Below are positions 46,362 to 57,039 of a stretch of 64,000 bases of DNA, one piece after another. The stretch spans positions 313,506,092 to 313,570,091 of the forward strand of contig OY282558.1 of assembly GCA_958295665.1 (NCBI GenBank). Direction: 5' to 3'. The stretch is from Tipula vernalis (taxonomy: Eukaryota > Arthropoda > Insecta > Diptera > Tipulidae). The notes beneath the pieces were generated by a model. The model had not been told where the DNA came from and searched no databases. It saw only the letters and a program-made list of their open reading frames with translations. Position numbers and translations under genes: made by a program. Within the stretch, counting starts at the first letter, position 1, and each line of letters starts with the position of its first letter.

Positions 46362-48707
46362 TTTATTAAAAAAAAGGTTTTGTGGATAAGTTTATCAATG
46401 ATGTCTTCTGGATTTTGGCAGTGAAGTACATGAGTGGCGGCTGATACTTTTTTTCTTCTTTCCAAATTTGTACGGCTGCATTCGTCATCGCAAGTTGGCC
46501 AACAGTCACTCTTCAACTGTAACCAAGCAGGACCTTTCCACCACTGTTGCAAATTTAAAAGTTTCGATGGAAACACTCCCCTGGAAGCATGATCAGCTGG
46601 ATTTTGGTCGGATTTAATATGGCTCCAATGTTGTCTAGGCACTAAATTTAATATTTCCGAAGTTCGGTTGCCGATGAAACTTTTCCATTTTACTGGGTGA
46701 TTCGACAACCATGCCAGAACTATCGCTGAATCGGTTCATGCATATATCTTAGTCGTTGATGACATCGTACCTTTAACCGCAACCAACAACTTCGCTAATA
46801 GGTAAGCTCCACATAACTCCAATCTGGGAAGACTGACTTGCTTTATTGGAGCCACTTTAGTTTTTGAAGTTACTAAAGAAACTTGAATTGACAGCTTATG
46901 CTGAATAAGCTTGCTCGCTTGCGTCTGAAAAACCGTGTAGCTCTGCTTCTTTGCTGGCTACATGTCTCTGGATATTTAGCCTTTGAAATTCGCCGAATTC
47001 TTCTCTTAGTTGGTTCCATATCCTCGCGATATCTTCTGGCAATTCATCATCCCAATCTAGTTTTCGCAACCACAGCGTTTGGAACAACATTTTTGCGATT
47101 ATCGTAGATGGTGATACCCAACCTAATGGATCAAATACTTTGAATGCACTGGAAATTAATGTTCTTTTAGTTAATACTGAAGGTTCAGGTAGTTTAACGT
47201 TGAATGAGAATGTATCCTTTGTGGAATTCTATTATATCCCTAGAATGCTTGTATTTGCTTCAGCTTCTTAAATTTTCAGAACAGTTTCGTGTGTGTTCGT
47301 TACATCTGCAAAACCCTTTGCATTCGACATCCACTTTCTTAAGCTGAATTTTGATTCTTCTAAAACGTTTTGAATATCCCGTTTCAGCTCTTTGGCCTTT
47401 TCAATGGAATCTGTTCCAGTAAGTAGATCATCAACATAAAAATCGTTTCTAATTACCTCAGCTACATCTGGGAATTGGCTTTCCATATCAAACGCAGATT
47501 GATGAAGCGCTCTTATGGCAAGGAAGGCTGAGCTGGCTAATCCAAATGTTACTGTGGTGAGCAAAAAATGTTTCAATTCTTCACTGTCCTGTTCGCGCCA
47601 TACGATTCTTTGATAATTTTGATCCTCTTCTGCAACCATCACCTGTCTATACATTTTCTCGATATCCGCAGCTAGAGCGATTTTGTGATATCGAAATCTT
47701 ATCAATGTTGACCAAATTGGTGGTTGTATTGTAGGCCCAACAAGTATGTTATCGTTTATAGACAAACCATTACTGAACTTACAAGACCCATCGAATACCA
47801 CACGAATCTTTGTTGTTTTGCTGGATTCCTTTACGACGCAATGATGTGGTAGATAAAAACAGGTTCTGCTGTCGCTATATTTTTCGTCATCTGATATTTC
47901 GCGCATATGCCCCATCTCTTTGTATTCTCGCATTACTTTAACGTATTCGAATTTTAGTATCTGACTGGCGTTCAATTTCCGTTCCAAGTTGTAGAAGCGC
48001 CTTTCCGCAATGCGAAAGGAGTTTCCTAATTTTGGTGTCGTTTCTCTGAATGGGATTTTAACGATGCATCTACCCTCATTATCGCGCCTGAAATTAGATT
48101 TAAAATGAGCTTCGCATTTGCTTTCCATTTCTGTGAATGGCTCGCAGTTTGGAATTTCTTCCAATTCCCAAAATGATCGCAGCATTTCATCATTATTCAC
48201 GTTCACATGAAAATTGTAGCTCAGGAAATTTGCTTGTGCGAAATTTGTAGCATCATGTTGTAAATCGCCGCCTAATACCCATCCAAACATAGTGTTTTGT
48301 GCCACTAGTGTTGTATCACAGTTTTGAATGCGACCTTCTCGTAATACATTGAAAAATTTGTCAGCTGCAATCATGACGTCTATGTGGTTGGGTTTGTTAT
48401 AATCGGGATCTGCAAGTTTCAAATTATTTATTTTGCCATAGCTATTTATGTCGAAGTATTGGCTTGGCAATCGAGTAGGTAATTTATTTAAAATCAAAAC
48501 TTCAATTTCCATTTGTTGACGATCGTAGCATGATGATAAATTGATTGAAGTTTTACCCTTTGTTTGTGTTACATCAGATGTCAAGCCTTTTATGGAAATA
48601 TTCGAAATCTTCCTTGGAAGCTGCAACCGTTGCATACATCTTTCTAAAATAAAAGACGCTTGTGCCCCTGAGTCCAACAATATTCTGCATTTCTGGTAAT
48701 TTCCCAA
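46358..48707 (-). pseudogene. BEL/Pao protease, reverse transcriptase and RNase H, broken
   Basis: 47268-48707 is a 479-codon open stretch. It contains the protease active site in CRILLDSGAQASFI, the spacer with HIDVMIAADKFF and NTMFGWVLGG, and RT motifs YLPHHCVVKESS, FDGSCKFSNGLSINDNILVG, first Asp in LAADIEKMYRQ and the active site FYVDDLLTG. Stops near 47268 and 47230 precede 46896-47090 (LFQTLWLRKLDWDDELP and the RNase H start HGFSDASEQAYSA). 46358-46708 continues RNase H (NRTSEILNLVPRQHW, DQNPADHASRG). An in-frame TGA separates this region from gag. Confidence 0.88.
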
Positions 48708-48713
48708 ATGGTC

Positions 48714-50066
48714 TCAAATTTTAACAACGGCTGTGGGAAGTAATGCCTGAAAATGATTTGATACTGAAGTATTCGCGTTTATTTTACTGTCTTCGTTTGT
48801 TATGGTCATCGAAGTTTGATAATTTTCAGAGGGCTGCATGGTTGAATTAGATGCCGCTTCATTACCAGTTGTAGTACATTCCGTCACGTGTTTATGTAAT
48901 GTTGTGTGGTGCTTTGCTCTACATTTGGCACATCTAAAGCGAGACTTACATACAGCGGCTTGATGATTGGGCCTCAAACAATTGAAACATAATTTGTGTT
49001 CTGCAATAAATCCTCGTCTATCTGTTACATCCAATTCCAGAAACCTCTCGCAGCTGTGTAAATCGTGATCGGAATTATATTTACGGCAGATCGCAGCCTT
49101 AGGTGTAACATGCATTAGTCTTACCTTTTGTGCTTGCAATTTTGTTGTTTGATTAGGCCGCTTCACTTCGTAATCACCTAAGGCATTGCCGCGTCTCTTC
49201 AGAAAACGTTTAAATAGCTCCAGCGTCGGAAAATCTTCATCACATATTTCAAGGGCCCAAGCTTGTTTAGATGCTGCATCTAGTTTATTAACCAAAATTG
49301 AAATTAACCATGGATCCCTGGTTTCAGCTTGTGGCCCCACTACTTTCAGACCTCTCAACAGTTCTTCTATTATATCGGACATGTGATGCAGTGCAATAGC
49401 TGATGGTTGTAATATACTGTAATATACGTTTCAACAAATTAGTTACTACATATCGCTTATTATCATAACGTTCCTTTATTATGGCCCAAGCTTCTTCGTA
49501 ATTCGCATCTGTGATTTCAATGTGCCTCACTAAAGCAGCCGCATCACCACTTAACAAACCTTTCAAATATTGGAGCTTTTGAGCTCCGCTTACGTTTACT
49601 TTTCTTCCTACCGAAGCCTGAAATAAATCCCTGAATGAAGGAAACTCAGAATAAACTCCCGAAAATATGGGAATATATTCATACGTGGTAATCGAATTTC
49701 GTCTTCACCATTCCGTTTATTGCACTTTGCTTCTTCTAAGAAGTTTTTTTGGCTAACGAGTAGATCTTGTATCGTGTAATCTCCGTTTTGCTCACTTACC
49801 TCACTCTGAAGTTTAAGCAGTTTGGTTTTCAGCAACAAGTAATTGTCTTCTATTCCGTCCATGGTCTTGCTGTTTTCAACATCGAATTTAATTCTGCCTT
49901 CCAATGACTTGAATTCAGACCATTCTTCTTCCAATAATTGAATATTAATGCGAACATTATCAATATTATCTCCGGTACTAAAATTGGCAACGAATGTTCC
50001 AATATGTCCGATTCGCTTTGCAATACGGTTGAGGCATCGAGCGTCCGCCATTGTTGCAAAATTCAA
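48714..50066 (-). pseudogene. BEL/Pao gag, broken
   Basis: It starts MNFATMADARC (or the internal Met five codons on). A coiled-coil-like N-terminal part runs to RLPRMNI, then a frameshift at about 49660, LKGLLSGDAAALVRHIEITD (49324-49566), another shift, and 48714-49382. That last part holds a CX2CX4HX4C zinc knuckle (CFNCLRPNHQAAVC) followed by CAKCRAKHHTTLH. Two shifts and a terminal TGA disrupt it. Confidence 0.85.
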
Positions 50067-50464
50067 TTGTAATTATAGAATGTATGTATCTACTTATAAG
50101 TGTAGCTTTATAGATAAAGCGCACCAAAATGTATAGTTTATATAACACTTAAATAGATTTTCCTTATGTAACTTAATTGTTTTATATCAAATCGTTTTAC
50201 ACCGTATTTATCGTAAAAATTGTTAGGACACCACTAAAATTGTCTAAATTTATCCGCCTAAAATGCCCGCGCGTCTTTCTTTTAGGACGCTTGTTGGTTT
50301 TTATTTCACTCTAATCGTTTTTTCTAAAATTTTTCTTTATCACTTAGGTACAACAACAAAAAAAAAAAAATTACCGTTTTACTTAAATCCTTTACTCGCT
50401 GTTGAATTAAATTTTACAAGAAATCGCCGACTCTACTCGATGAACATTACCATTAGCCACCGAT

Positions 50465-50482
50465 ATCCAGCTCGAAGGACCA
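50465..50482 (-). promoter_or_regulatory. primer-binding site of the BEL/Pao provirus
   Basis: On the minus strand TGGTCCTTCGAGCTGGAT directly follows the ACA end of the 5' LTR. It is complementary to a tRNA 3' end finishing CCA, best fitting tRNA-Tyr as recalled for insects (not searched). It differs by one base from the orphan site at 59229-59246. Confidence 0.75.
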
Positions 50483-50584
50483 TGTAAAAAATGATGAATC
50501 GCAGATATTTGTGTAGAAATTTTAATCTCTGAATAAATTCAATGCGGGTTTTATTTTTATTTAATTCACAAATATATTGTATGT

Positions 50585-51233
50585 GGGGGCGAGTAGCAGG
50601 GACAGCAGAGACGCAACGATTTCAACAACAAAGTCAAGCAACACTACCTACAGTTAGTACAAATTTGGGTGACCGCATGGGAACATGATGATGGAACGAA
50701 ATCTCGCCCCCCCTCTCACAACCGCCGATGGAAAAATTGGTGGAGGGGAATAATAATAGTTGTTTACAGCTTTTCAGAAAAAAGAGTTTGCGGTACAGGA
50801 AATTTGTGTTGTCATTGTCATTGTCTCTGTCACTGTCTTCTTACAGGTTTGGAGCAGTAGAGATGAACTTTAAAAATTGTATTGTCTTGTGTTAAATAAA
50901 TTACTAAAAAATATTATTACTAACAAATTTACTAACTATCAACTACCTAGGTGTCTGGAACCGGGTTGAGTCTTGTCTTTGTTGCTAACATTCCTTTCCC
51001 ATCCCTCGATCTTCTTATATGTAAAAAGGTGTACGACGGCGGCCTGACCAGGGGCGGATATCACAACTAATTAGACTTATGTGGTTACCGATGTGGCGCC
51101 TTTCTTTATGGGTTTGGCTTCATAAAAGAATGGTGTCGTGTTGTGTAACATTGGTATAGTGGTGTGGTATTCGCATTTATAATACAAGAGACTTGCTTAA
51201 TGCTTGATCGCATCGCAACAATCAATCAATCAA
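50585..51233 (+). mobile_element. 649-bp retroposed insertion with 22-bp target duplication
   Basis: It interrupts the right LTR. The 22 LTR bases at 50563-50584 are repeated exactly at 51234-51255, and the intact left LTR has them once. The insert starts with a G-run (GGGGGCGAGTAGCAGGG) and ends with an (AATC)n tail, CAATCAATCAATCAA. Long duplication plus a 3' simple-repeat tail indicates target-primed reverse transcription. No long frame; possibly a SINE-like or internally deleted LINE copy. Contains CTAGGTGTCTGGAACCGGG near 50946. Confidence 0.85.
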
Positions 51234-51280
51234 AATTCACAAATATATTGTATGTATTTCACAATTCTTTAAGGTTTTTT

Positions 51281-51758
51281 ACTTTCTTTTACTCTAGTAA
51301 AATAAAGTATAGTAATCATGAAAATTTTGGACCTTGAGATTTTTAGAGATTTATTTGTTTTGAGGTCCCCTGAGTCCGAAAAAGTGGGTTTCGAAATGGT
51401 GTCTGTCTGTCAGTCTGTCTGTGTCCTCTCTACAGCCCAGATGGTTTAACCAATCGAACTGAAACTTCAGATTTAAGCTTTTTTGATAAATTGGGAGGTC
51501 CCGGTGAATTTTACTCCAAATCGGCTAACCGGAAGTGGCCACTCCCTTGGTCCAGAAAATTTATTTTGCAAATATCTTAAAAAGTATAAGGTTTACAAAA
51601 AACTACTTGAAACAAAATGTTTCCAAAAATTCAAAACAAATAAAATTAAAAAATTAAAAATTAAAAAAAAAAAAATTAAAAATTCAAAAATTAAAAAAAA
51701 TAAAATTGCTCAAAATTCTCTGTTCGTAAAAGAAAGTCGTGTGTTGGCCACACCTCCA
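51281..51758. mobile_element. 478-bp insertion in the right LTR, class uncertain
   Basis: The LTR is interrupted at a T-run after CTTTAAGG and resumes at ATAAGTTTACAAATT. The insert has an inverted pair ACTTTCTTTTAC (51281-51292) and GTAAAAGAAAGT (51726-51737), a GTCT/GTCTGT microsatellite near 51402-51426 and a very A-rich stretch (51600-51715). The right inverted motif is about 20 bases short of the apparent junction, so the boundary is imprecise. Confidence 0.6.
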
Positions 51759-51952
51759 TTTTTTTTTCATAAGTTTACAAATTTAGTTTTATAAGATAAT
51801 CACCTTAATCGCCTTTGTTCGTTTTTTTTGGTCGCTTAGCAGATCGCTTGTTGTCGCTTCTAGATTCGCTGGGAAAGTGAATGATTTTATTTTTTTTAAT
51901 TGTTCTCTTCAAGTTGGCTCAAAAAAATAAAATACAGCAAATTTGAACCGCA

Positions 51953-53275
51953 AAGTTTCTTTTGATTTTCTTTCTGCGTTCTTTTTTGGCACTTTTCTTG
52001 AATGTGGAATATCGTAGCATTGCGCAGCAAACTTTTGAAAAATTGTTGTGTTGCAGCCACAGAAAACGTTGGATCTGTAGCTATTATTATTTTGGCAAAG
52101 CATCTTATAATATTTTTAATAGATAAAAATTTAACTTTGCCATCCTCTTTGCTCTTTTAATGCACCCGTCCACGAGCACTGTACCAAAAACGATCGATAG
52201 AATATCGAGTCAACAAGCTCGTAACAGCATGTCCAGCCTTTACTGCTTCTTCTGCCAATTTCCCTTCTACGTACCCCATTTGGGCAACCTTAAACAACAG
52301 AAAATTGGGTTATTGTTGTTTATGTAAAACATCAGGCATCTTAAAGAGCCATGTTTTCTTCCGATGTTAGAAGAGTCTCAAGCGAATTAGCTTTTTTGAT
52401 GGTGGAAATTTTTTTAAAATTTTCTATTGTAGATTGTGTATTTCGGGTTGTATCATTATTGTTAACACTTAATTCCATGACCCCGACTTTGACTAAATTT
52501 TCAATTTGGGTAAATTATTTTGAAAACGAAACATTTATGCTGTTTTTGTTCTCATCTTGGTTGCTCAAGATTTTCCTTTGGAAGTCTAATAATTGAACCA
52601 TGATATGGGTTACATCGGTGGTCGGTGAAGTAACGCCATCTGATTATCCACTGCTTATTGTTTCCATGTTTAAATTTTCTGCCAAGACTGTATTTGTCGG
52701 AAGTATAATTGAATCCAGTATTTCTGTAAAGAGAGCGTTACTATTATTGCTATAGGATAAATGGTTATTGTCGCGATAAATAACGTACCATACGGTTGTG
52801 TGATACTGCTATTAATTCTATAGGTATGGGCCACTCCACCTATTATCGGCTCATCACTCACAGTTTCATTTATACCAGTTGTTTTTGAAGTAGCCACAGG
52901 AATTGATACTGCATTCATAGTTTCATCTATCATATCAAAGTTTAGTTGAGGGGAACGTGTGGCATTAAGGTGCTTAATCCTATTGTTGGTGGGCGTGATG
53001 GTACTGTCATCACTCTCACAGTGATCATCCTCTGTTAACGTTTCTTGATAGGAGTTCCTCCTCAATCTGTTCTGCGATGCTATACATTTTTATTTTATTT
53101 TTTTTTACGCGACATGGTCTAGCCAGCCATAATTTTTTATCAGGTTGTGCGTAAGGATTTTTAATATTGCAATTACGCTTTTTTGAACTCCAACTTAAAG
53201 GTGGATACCAAACGCCACCATTCTCTTCTAATGCTTCTGGTATAATAGCCAACACAAAACCTTTTTTTGATAATT
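51953..53275 (-). pseudogene. DUF4806-like protein gene of the tnp2 element, broken
   Basis: On the minus strand, 53025-53270 reads FVLAIIPEALEENGGVWYPP then DKKLWLARPCRVKK, like the N-terminal module of many insect transposon-linked DUF4806 proteins. After a shift, 52670-53065 is a polar linker (ETLTEDDHCESDD). 52330-52600 reads IENFKKISTIKKANSLETLL then TSEENMAL. After another shift come AEEAVKAGHAVTSLLTRYSI, IKNIIRCFAK and FFKSLLRNATIF, compatible with the DUF4806 helical domain. It converges on the tnp2 gene; the provirus separates them. The match is by pattern memory only. It could be the element's accessory DNA-binding protein. Confidence 0.45.
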
Positions 53276-54289
53276 CTTAAGTTATTTTAAAAGACATATC
53301 TCCACTCGTTTTAATATTATATATTATATTTTAATATAATCACATCTGTAATATAAGTACATAATATAACATATAGTAATGTTAGTAAAACAATAATTCC
53401 AAAATAAAATAAATACTTGCTTACCTCGTTTCAAATGACGCGAATAATCAACCAGTTTGGAAGAACACTGTCTCGATTTTGAAAACTGACATAATTAACC
53501 GTTATTTAATCAAAACAATAAATTTTGCTCTATAGTAAAACCTATGAAATCCAAAATAGAGCGTCTAGCTGAATTTATTTATGAAACGCGTATAAAATAT
53601 CACATAAAGGACAAAAATAAATCAAAAAACAGCTACGTGCTCTTAAACCAAAATTTTACTCTTTAGTAGTTTTATTGTGGTGTATAAACTGACTTATTAT
53701 TAGAGCTAGTTGTTCTGTAAGAGAATCATACGAAAACATTAACTCTATATCATTCTAATTAGTAATCAGCTTCGTTTTTGTAACAAAATGGGTGATCGCG
53801 TCATAAAAGTAAAAAAAGTAAAGATCGCCATAGAAAACAAAAATGACGCATAGCAAACACAATATTCAAAATAATTAAAAATATTGCCATCGATTATGTT
53901 TATTCATTCTTGGTGAGCGATTTGACCAATAAATAATTTGCAAAATTGATTATTAATTAATTATAATAATAATGAAATATTGTAACTACACAGAAAATCC
54001 AAAAATTAATTTTCACTTTTTTTTTTTTGTAAATTTATTTAATTAAAACTTTTATAATTTCGAGGCCCATTCAAATTTTGTTAATTACATTGCTAACGTT
54101 TACCATAAAAATAAACCGCATTAAAAACATATTCTAAAACAAACATAATTTTTAATATTTTCTATTTGTATTTAATATTACATATTGTTCTGAACGAAAA
54201 TAAAATATGTATGTTCATATTAAACAATTTTATAATAATTCTCATGTACATAATATTTATTATAAATAATTAGCTAGTTCTAAAGCGCA

Positions 54290-54655
54290 CTTATCTAAAA
54301 TATTTTATAATGTTTCAGATATAAAGCAATTATTTATTTGTATTGCCTTTTCTAATGGAATCAGCTTTAATAAACGCTCAAAAATTGTGCACGACAAGAG
54401 CATTAAGCATTATAACAAGGGCCTTATAAGACTTTCATATGCTTTTAAAATAAAAGTAGCAGCTCTAAAAAAACTAACTGTAACGTATGGTCTTCTAAAG
54501 GAAAATTATTGCTGTAAAAGTAGCTAAACAAGCCATATAACAACTCTAAATAAGCTTTAGCAGCCCTGCTAGAGTCAAATTAAAAGCTAAATGCCACATA
54601 ATATAGCTCTAGAAGCGCTTCAAGAGAATATTTCGAGCTGAAATTGTCACTTGGG
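54290..54655. repeat. right subterminal region of the tnp2 element
   Basis: Contains GCTCT/AGAGC motifs (AAGAGCATT, CAGCTCTAAA, TAGCTCTAGA) plus related AGCTTA/AGCTAAA words and CTAGAGTC. It ends GTCACTTGGG. The composition mirrors the left end but motifs are sparser. Confidence 0.5.
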
Positions 54656-55080
54656 GGTGATTTCTTTACCGATTATTATGAAATTTAGCATGCACAATGG
54701 AAATGGGGTTCTTAAATCAGTTTTAGATAAAGTATTGGAATATGGCCAATTAGGAATAAACTTGACCTTTTCTTAATCGATTTTGATAAAATTCTACAAG
54801 CACGAAGGAAAAAGGGGTTCTAAATCTTATTTATCGAATTTCATCACAATCGGGATAGAAATAACCAGATATCTTCCTAATTAGCCATATTCCAGAACTT
54901 ATTCTTAAAATCATTTTAGAGTCCCATTTTCATTGTACAATCGGGTTTCCAGCATAGTCGGCTAATAAATATAGCCAAGTTCCTTCCTAACTTACCATAA
55001 TTCAGCACTTCCTCTAAATACGAATTAACAACCAGGTTCCTTCCTAATTGTCCATATTCCAGAATAACTAGCAGAAAAAT
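54656..55080. repeat. diverged repeat flanking the tnp2 element
   Basis: Blocks such as TTCCTTCCTAATT, CCATATTCCAGAA, TATGGCCAATTAGGA and ATTTCATCACAATCGGG recur in both orientations at about 54740, 54850-54900, 54985 and 55040. The bases left of 41663 (GGCCAATTAGGATGGAACTT) continue into TGATTTCTTTACCGATTATT at 54658 when the transposon is removed, matching the unit at 54840-54900. Confidence 0.7.
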
Positions 55081-55963
55081 TACTTGATACTGTTATCTTT
55101 TGTTTTACTGTTATACCTCAGATGTCTATAGTTTTGTTAAAGAAAAATACAAACCAAAGATTATTTAATCTCAAAACATTGACATATTTTGAATGGTGAT
55201 ATTTGATTTATGGCCAAATATCAAATTCACTAACCTATAATATACTAATTATACTTTTGTTTCTTCAATGATATTCAATATTCACTGCTAGCAGTGATTA
55301 CCCATTAATAAATGTTATTAATTTTTCGAAAATTTCTTTAGTAGCCTTTACTTAAATATAAGTCTAGTAGTCTGTTGAGGACTTGCCACTACTATTCAGC
55401 TCAGCCCTGCAAACACATGAAAAACCAATTTAGGGTTAAGAATTAATAATAATATTAAAATAAAACTTATCTTTCAACTTATACTATATGTCATCATAAC
55501 ATACACTCTTAGAAATTTTGATGTGATTTAACCATTTTTAAAGTAGGAAAGAGGTAACCTACATTAAAAGTAGTTAGTTCTCATTTTCGTGTGAATCAAA
55601 AAAATATGTAAAAACTTCAAGTGTGAAGTCACGCTATTTTAAAGTGAATTACCTTTAAAGCAACGAAGTGAAAAACATAACTTAAGAGGTAAATACTTTC
55701 AAACTTCATGTAAAATACACATTCTTAGTGTAAATTACCACCTTTAAAAACTAAAAACTCACCATTTGTAATGTTAAAAATCACAAAAATCGTATACATT
55801 TTTCCCAATATTTTCTTTTTTAATAAATAAATCAGTGTTTCTTCTGGAGAAATCAAATAAAATTAATCCGTGTTTCTTCTGGAGTTTCTGAAATTTAAAC
55901 ATTTTTATAAAATTAGTAATTCAATAAAACGTACTTAAAATTAATTTTACTTACCAACGAAAG
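55081..55963. other. AT-rich DNA, no gene recognised
   Basis: At 55500-55760 GGTAA/TTACC and TTTAAAG words recur, starting TACACTCTTAGAAA. A loosely similar complement (TACACTCTAAAGAC) ends near 58694, which could be the ends of an older element around the Harbinger copy. The match is too short to claim. Confidence 0.35.
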
Positions 55964-56230
55964 CTGGGGCGGTGCTATGAAATCCTCAATGAATATTGTC
56001 GCTTGTCGTTTCTCACCGGTTACAGATCCGTTCGGTAGAGAAACCGTATCATAAATTCCGCACGGTAGTTTTAATGAGCAAATTTGATCTAATTTTAGTT
56101 CAGTGGCTTTAACATGTATTTTTAACACAATAATTTTTTGGTTATGTTCATTTTTGAATTGAATAGTATTGACCGTTGAGATTATAGAGCAAGTCGAATT
56201 ATTTTTTATTTCTCCGTACTAATTTTTTAG

Positions 56231-56775
56231 GAACTGTGGTTGATTACAATGTACATCTAAATTACAGGAATTTGTTAGAACATATCATTGCTGCGGATTC
56301 GTCAGATGAAGAGAAAGCTTCGCACACAAGGAATACAAGAGTGGTATGGAGACGTTTGAGGGACCAAAGCAATCCTTTATCACTTGAAGATTTTATGTAA
56401 GTGGACACATAAATAGTATTTGTTCTAAAATTGTATATATTATTTATTTTTACTTATTCTATTTAGATTTAAACAGAGATTTAGGCTTACAAAACAAACT
56501 TTTATTTTTCTAGAGGAAAAATTAGCGCTGAAGTGGGGAAAAACTTCAGCTGCATTACCGCCACGTCTAAAACTCTGTGCAACATTGGAGATTTTGAGAA
56601 GTGGGAGCTACCAAAGTGTGATCGGTAATGATTACACTGTATAGGAATGGCACAAAGTAGGTACTGTCTCCACGGTATTATCCGAAACTTTGGATGAAAT
56701 GGAACGGATATTTTGTGCCGAATTCATAACATTTAAAACATCGCAAGCATTGACATATTACCGACGGCCCTGATA
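56231..56775 (+). pseudogene. Harbinger transposase, N-terminal half, with intron
   Basis: Exon 1 reads NYRNLLEHIIAADSSDEEKA to LSLEDF. A 70-base GT-AG intron (56397-56466) is removed to continue FKQRFRLTKQTFIFLEEKLA, then LPPRLKLCATLEILRSGSYQ and SVIGNDYTV, the helix-turn-helix segment. A TAG at 56642 is followed in frame by VGTVSTVLSETLDEMERIFC. The DDE nuclease half is gone through deletion. An acceptor-like TTTTTTAG at 56223-56230 may mark an upstream exon. Confidence 0.75.
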
Positions 56776-57039
56776 GACGTAGCAAACTCGTCAAATGCAA
56801 GCGCAAGACTTCGAGCGATAGCTGAGAGAAAAAGGAATAGCATACGGGATATACTATTAAATTAAAATAAATAATTATTATAATCATATTAAATTCATCT
56901 TTATTTCATAAATATTTCATTTTTGTGTATATACTTTATTTAATAAGCCTAATAATAAAAACTTCCTAGTAATAATGTAAATCACAGATAATTCTTTTTG
57001 TGTATCATAAATTATTTAATGTAAAAGTTATAATAAAAC

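Larger units (their letters stand above)
44363..51952 (-). mobile_element. BEL/Pao LTR retrotransposon, decayed
   Basis: Complete layout on the minus strand: 5' LTR (50483-51952, carrying two later insertions), primer-binding site (50465-50482), gag (50066-48714), protease, RT, RNase H and integrase (48707-44975), 3' LTR (44363-44685). Gene order and the DSGA protease motif are typical of BEL/Pao. No 4-6 bp target duplication is visible, so one flank may have lost bases. It sits between the convergent tnp2 and DUF4806-like genes. Stops and shifts throughout make it inactive. Confidence 0.88.
50483..51952 (-). repeat. right LTR (5' LTR) of the BEL/Pao provirus, carrying two insertions
   Basis: LTR pieces are 50483-50584, 51234-51280 and about 51759-51952, colinear with the left LTR at 44363-44685. 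The minus-strand start is TGCGGTTCAAATTTGC at 51952. Substitutions between LTRs are scattered (for example TTTTTGTTT against TTTTTATTT), and a short stretch near 51905-51918 is more divergent. Confidence 0.85.
41663..54655 (+). mobile_element. tnp2-type (CMC/EnSpm-like) DNA transposon, split by a BEL/Pao provirus
   Basis: Ends CCCAAGTAACAT (41663) and TTGTCACTTGGG (to 54655) are inverted copies with about two mismatches in 12. GG lies directly outside both. The two flanks join into a continuous copy of a repeat seen nearby (54735-54925, opposite strand), confirming the empty site and a GG duplication. Both ends have many GCTCT/AGAGC motifs. Inside are a tnp2-like transposase (plus) and a convergent DUF4806-like gene (minus). 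Without the provirus the element would be about 5.4 kb. Superfamily is inferred from the transposase, not from a CACTA terminus, which is absent. Confidence 0.7.

Noticed and set aside
44363..51952. Tandem segmental duplication or assembly duplication of a 6-kb unit
   Set aside because: The repeats end exactly at a primer-binding site and bracket a BEL/Pao gag-pol, so LTRs explain them better.
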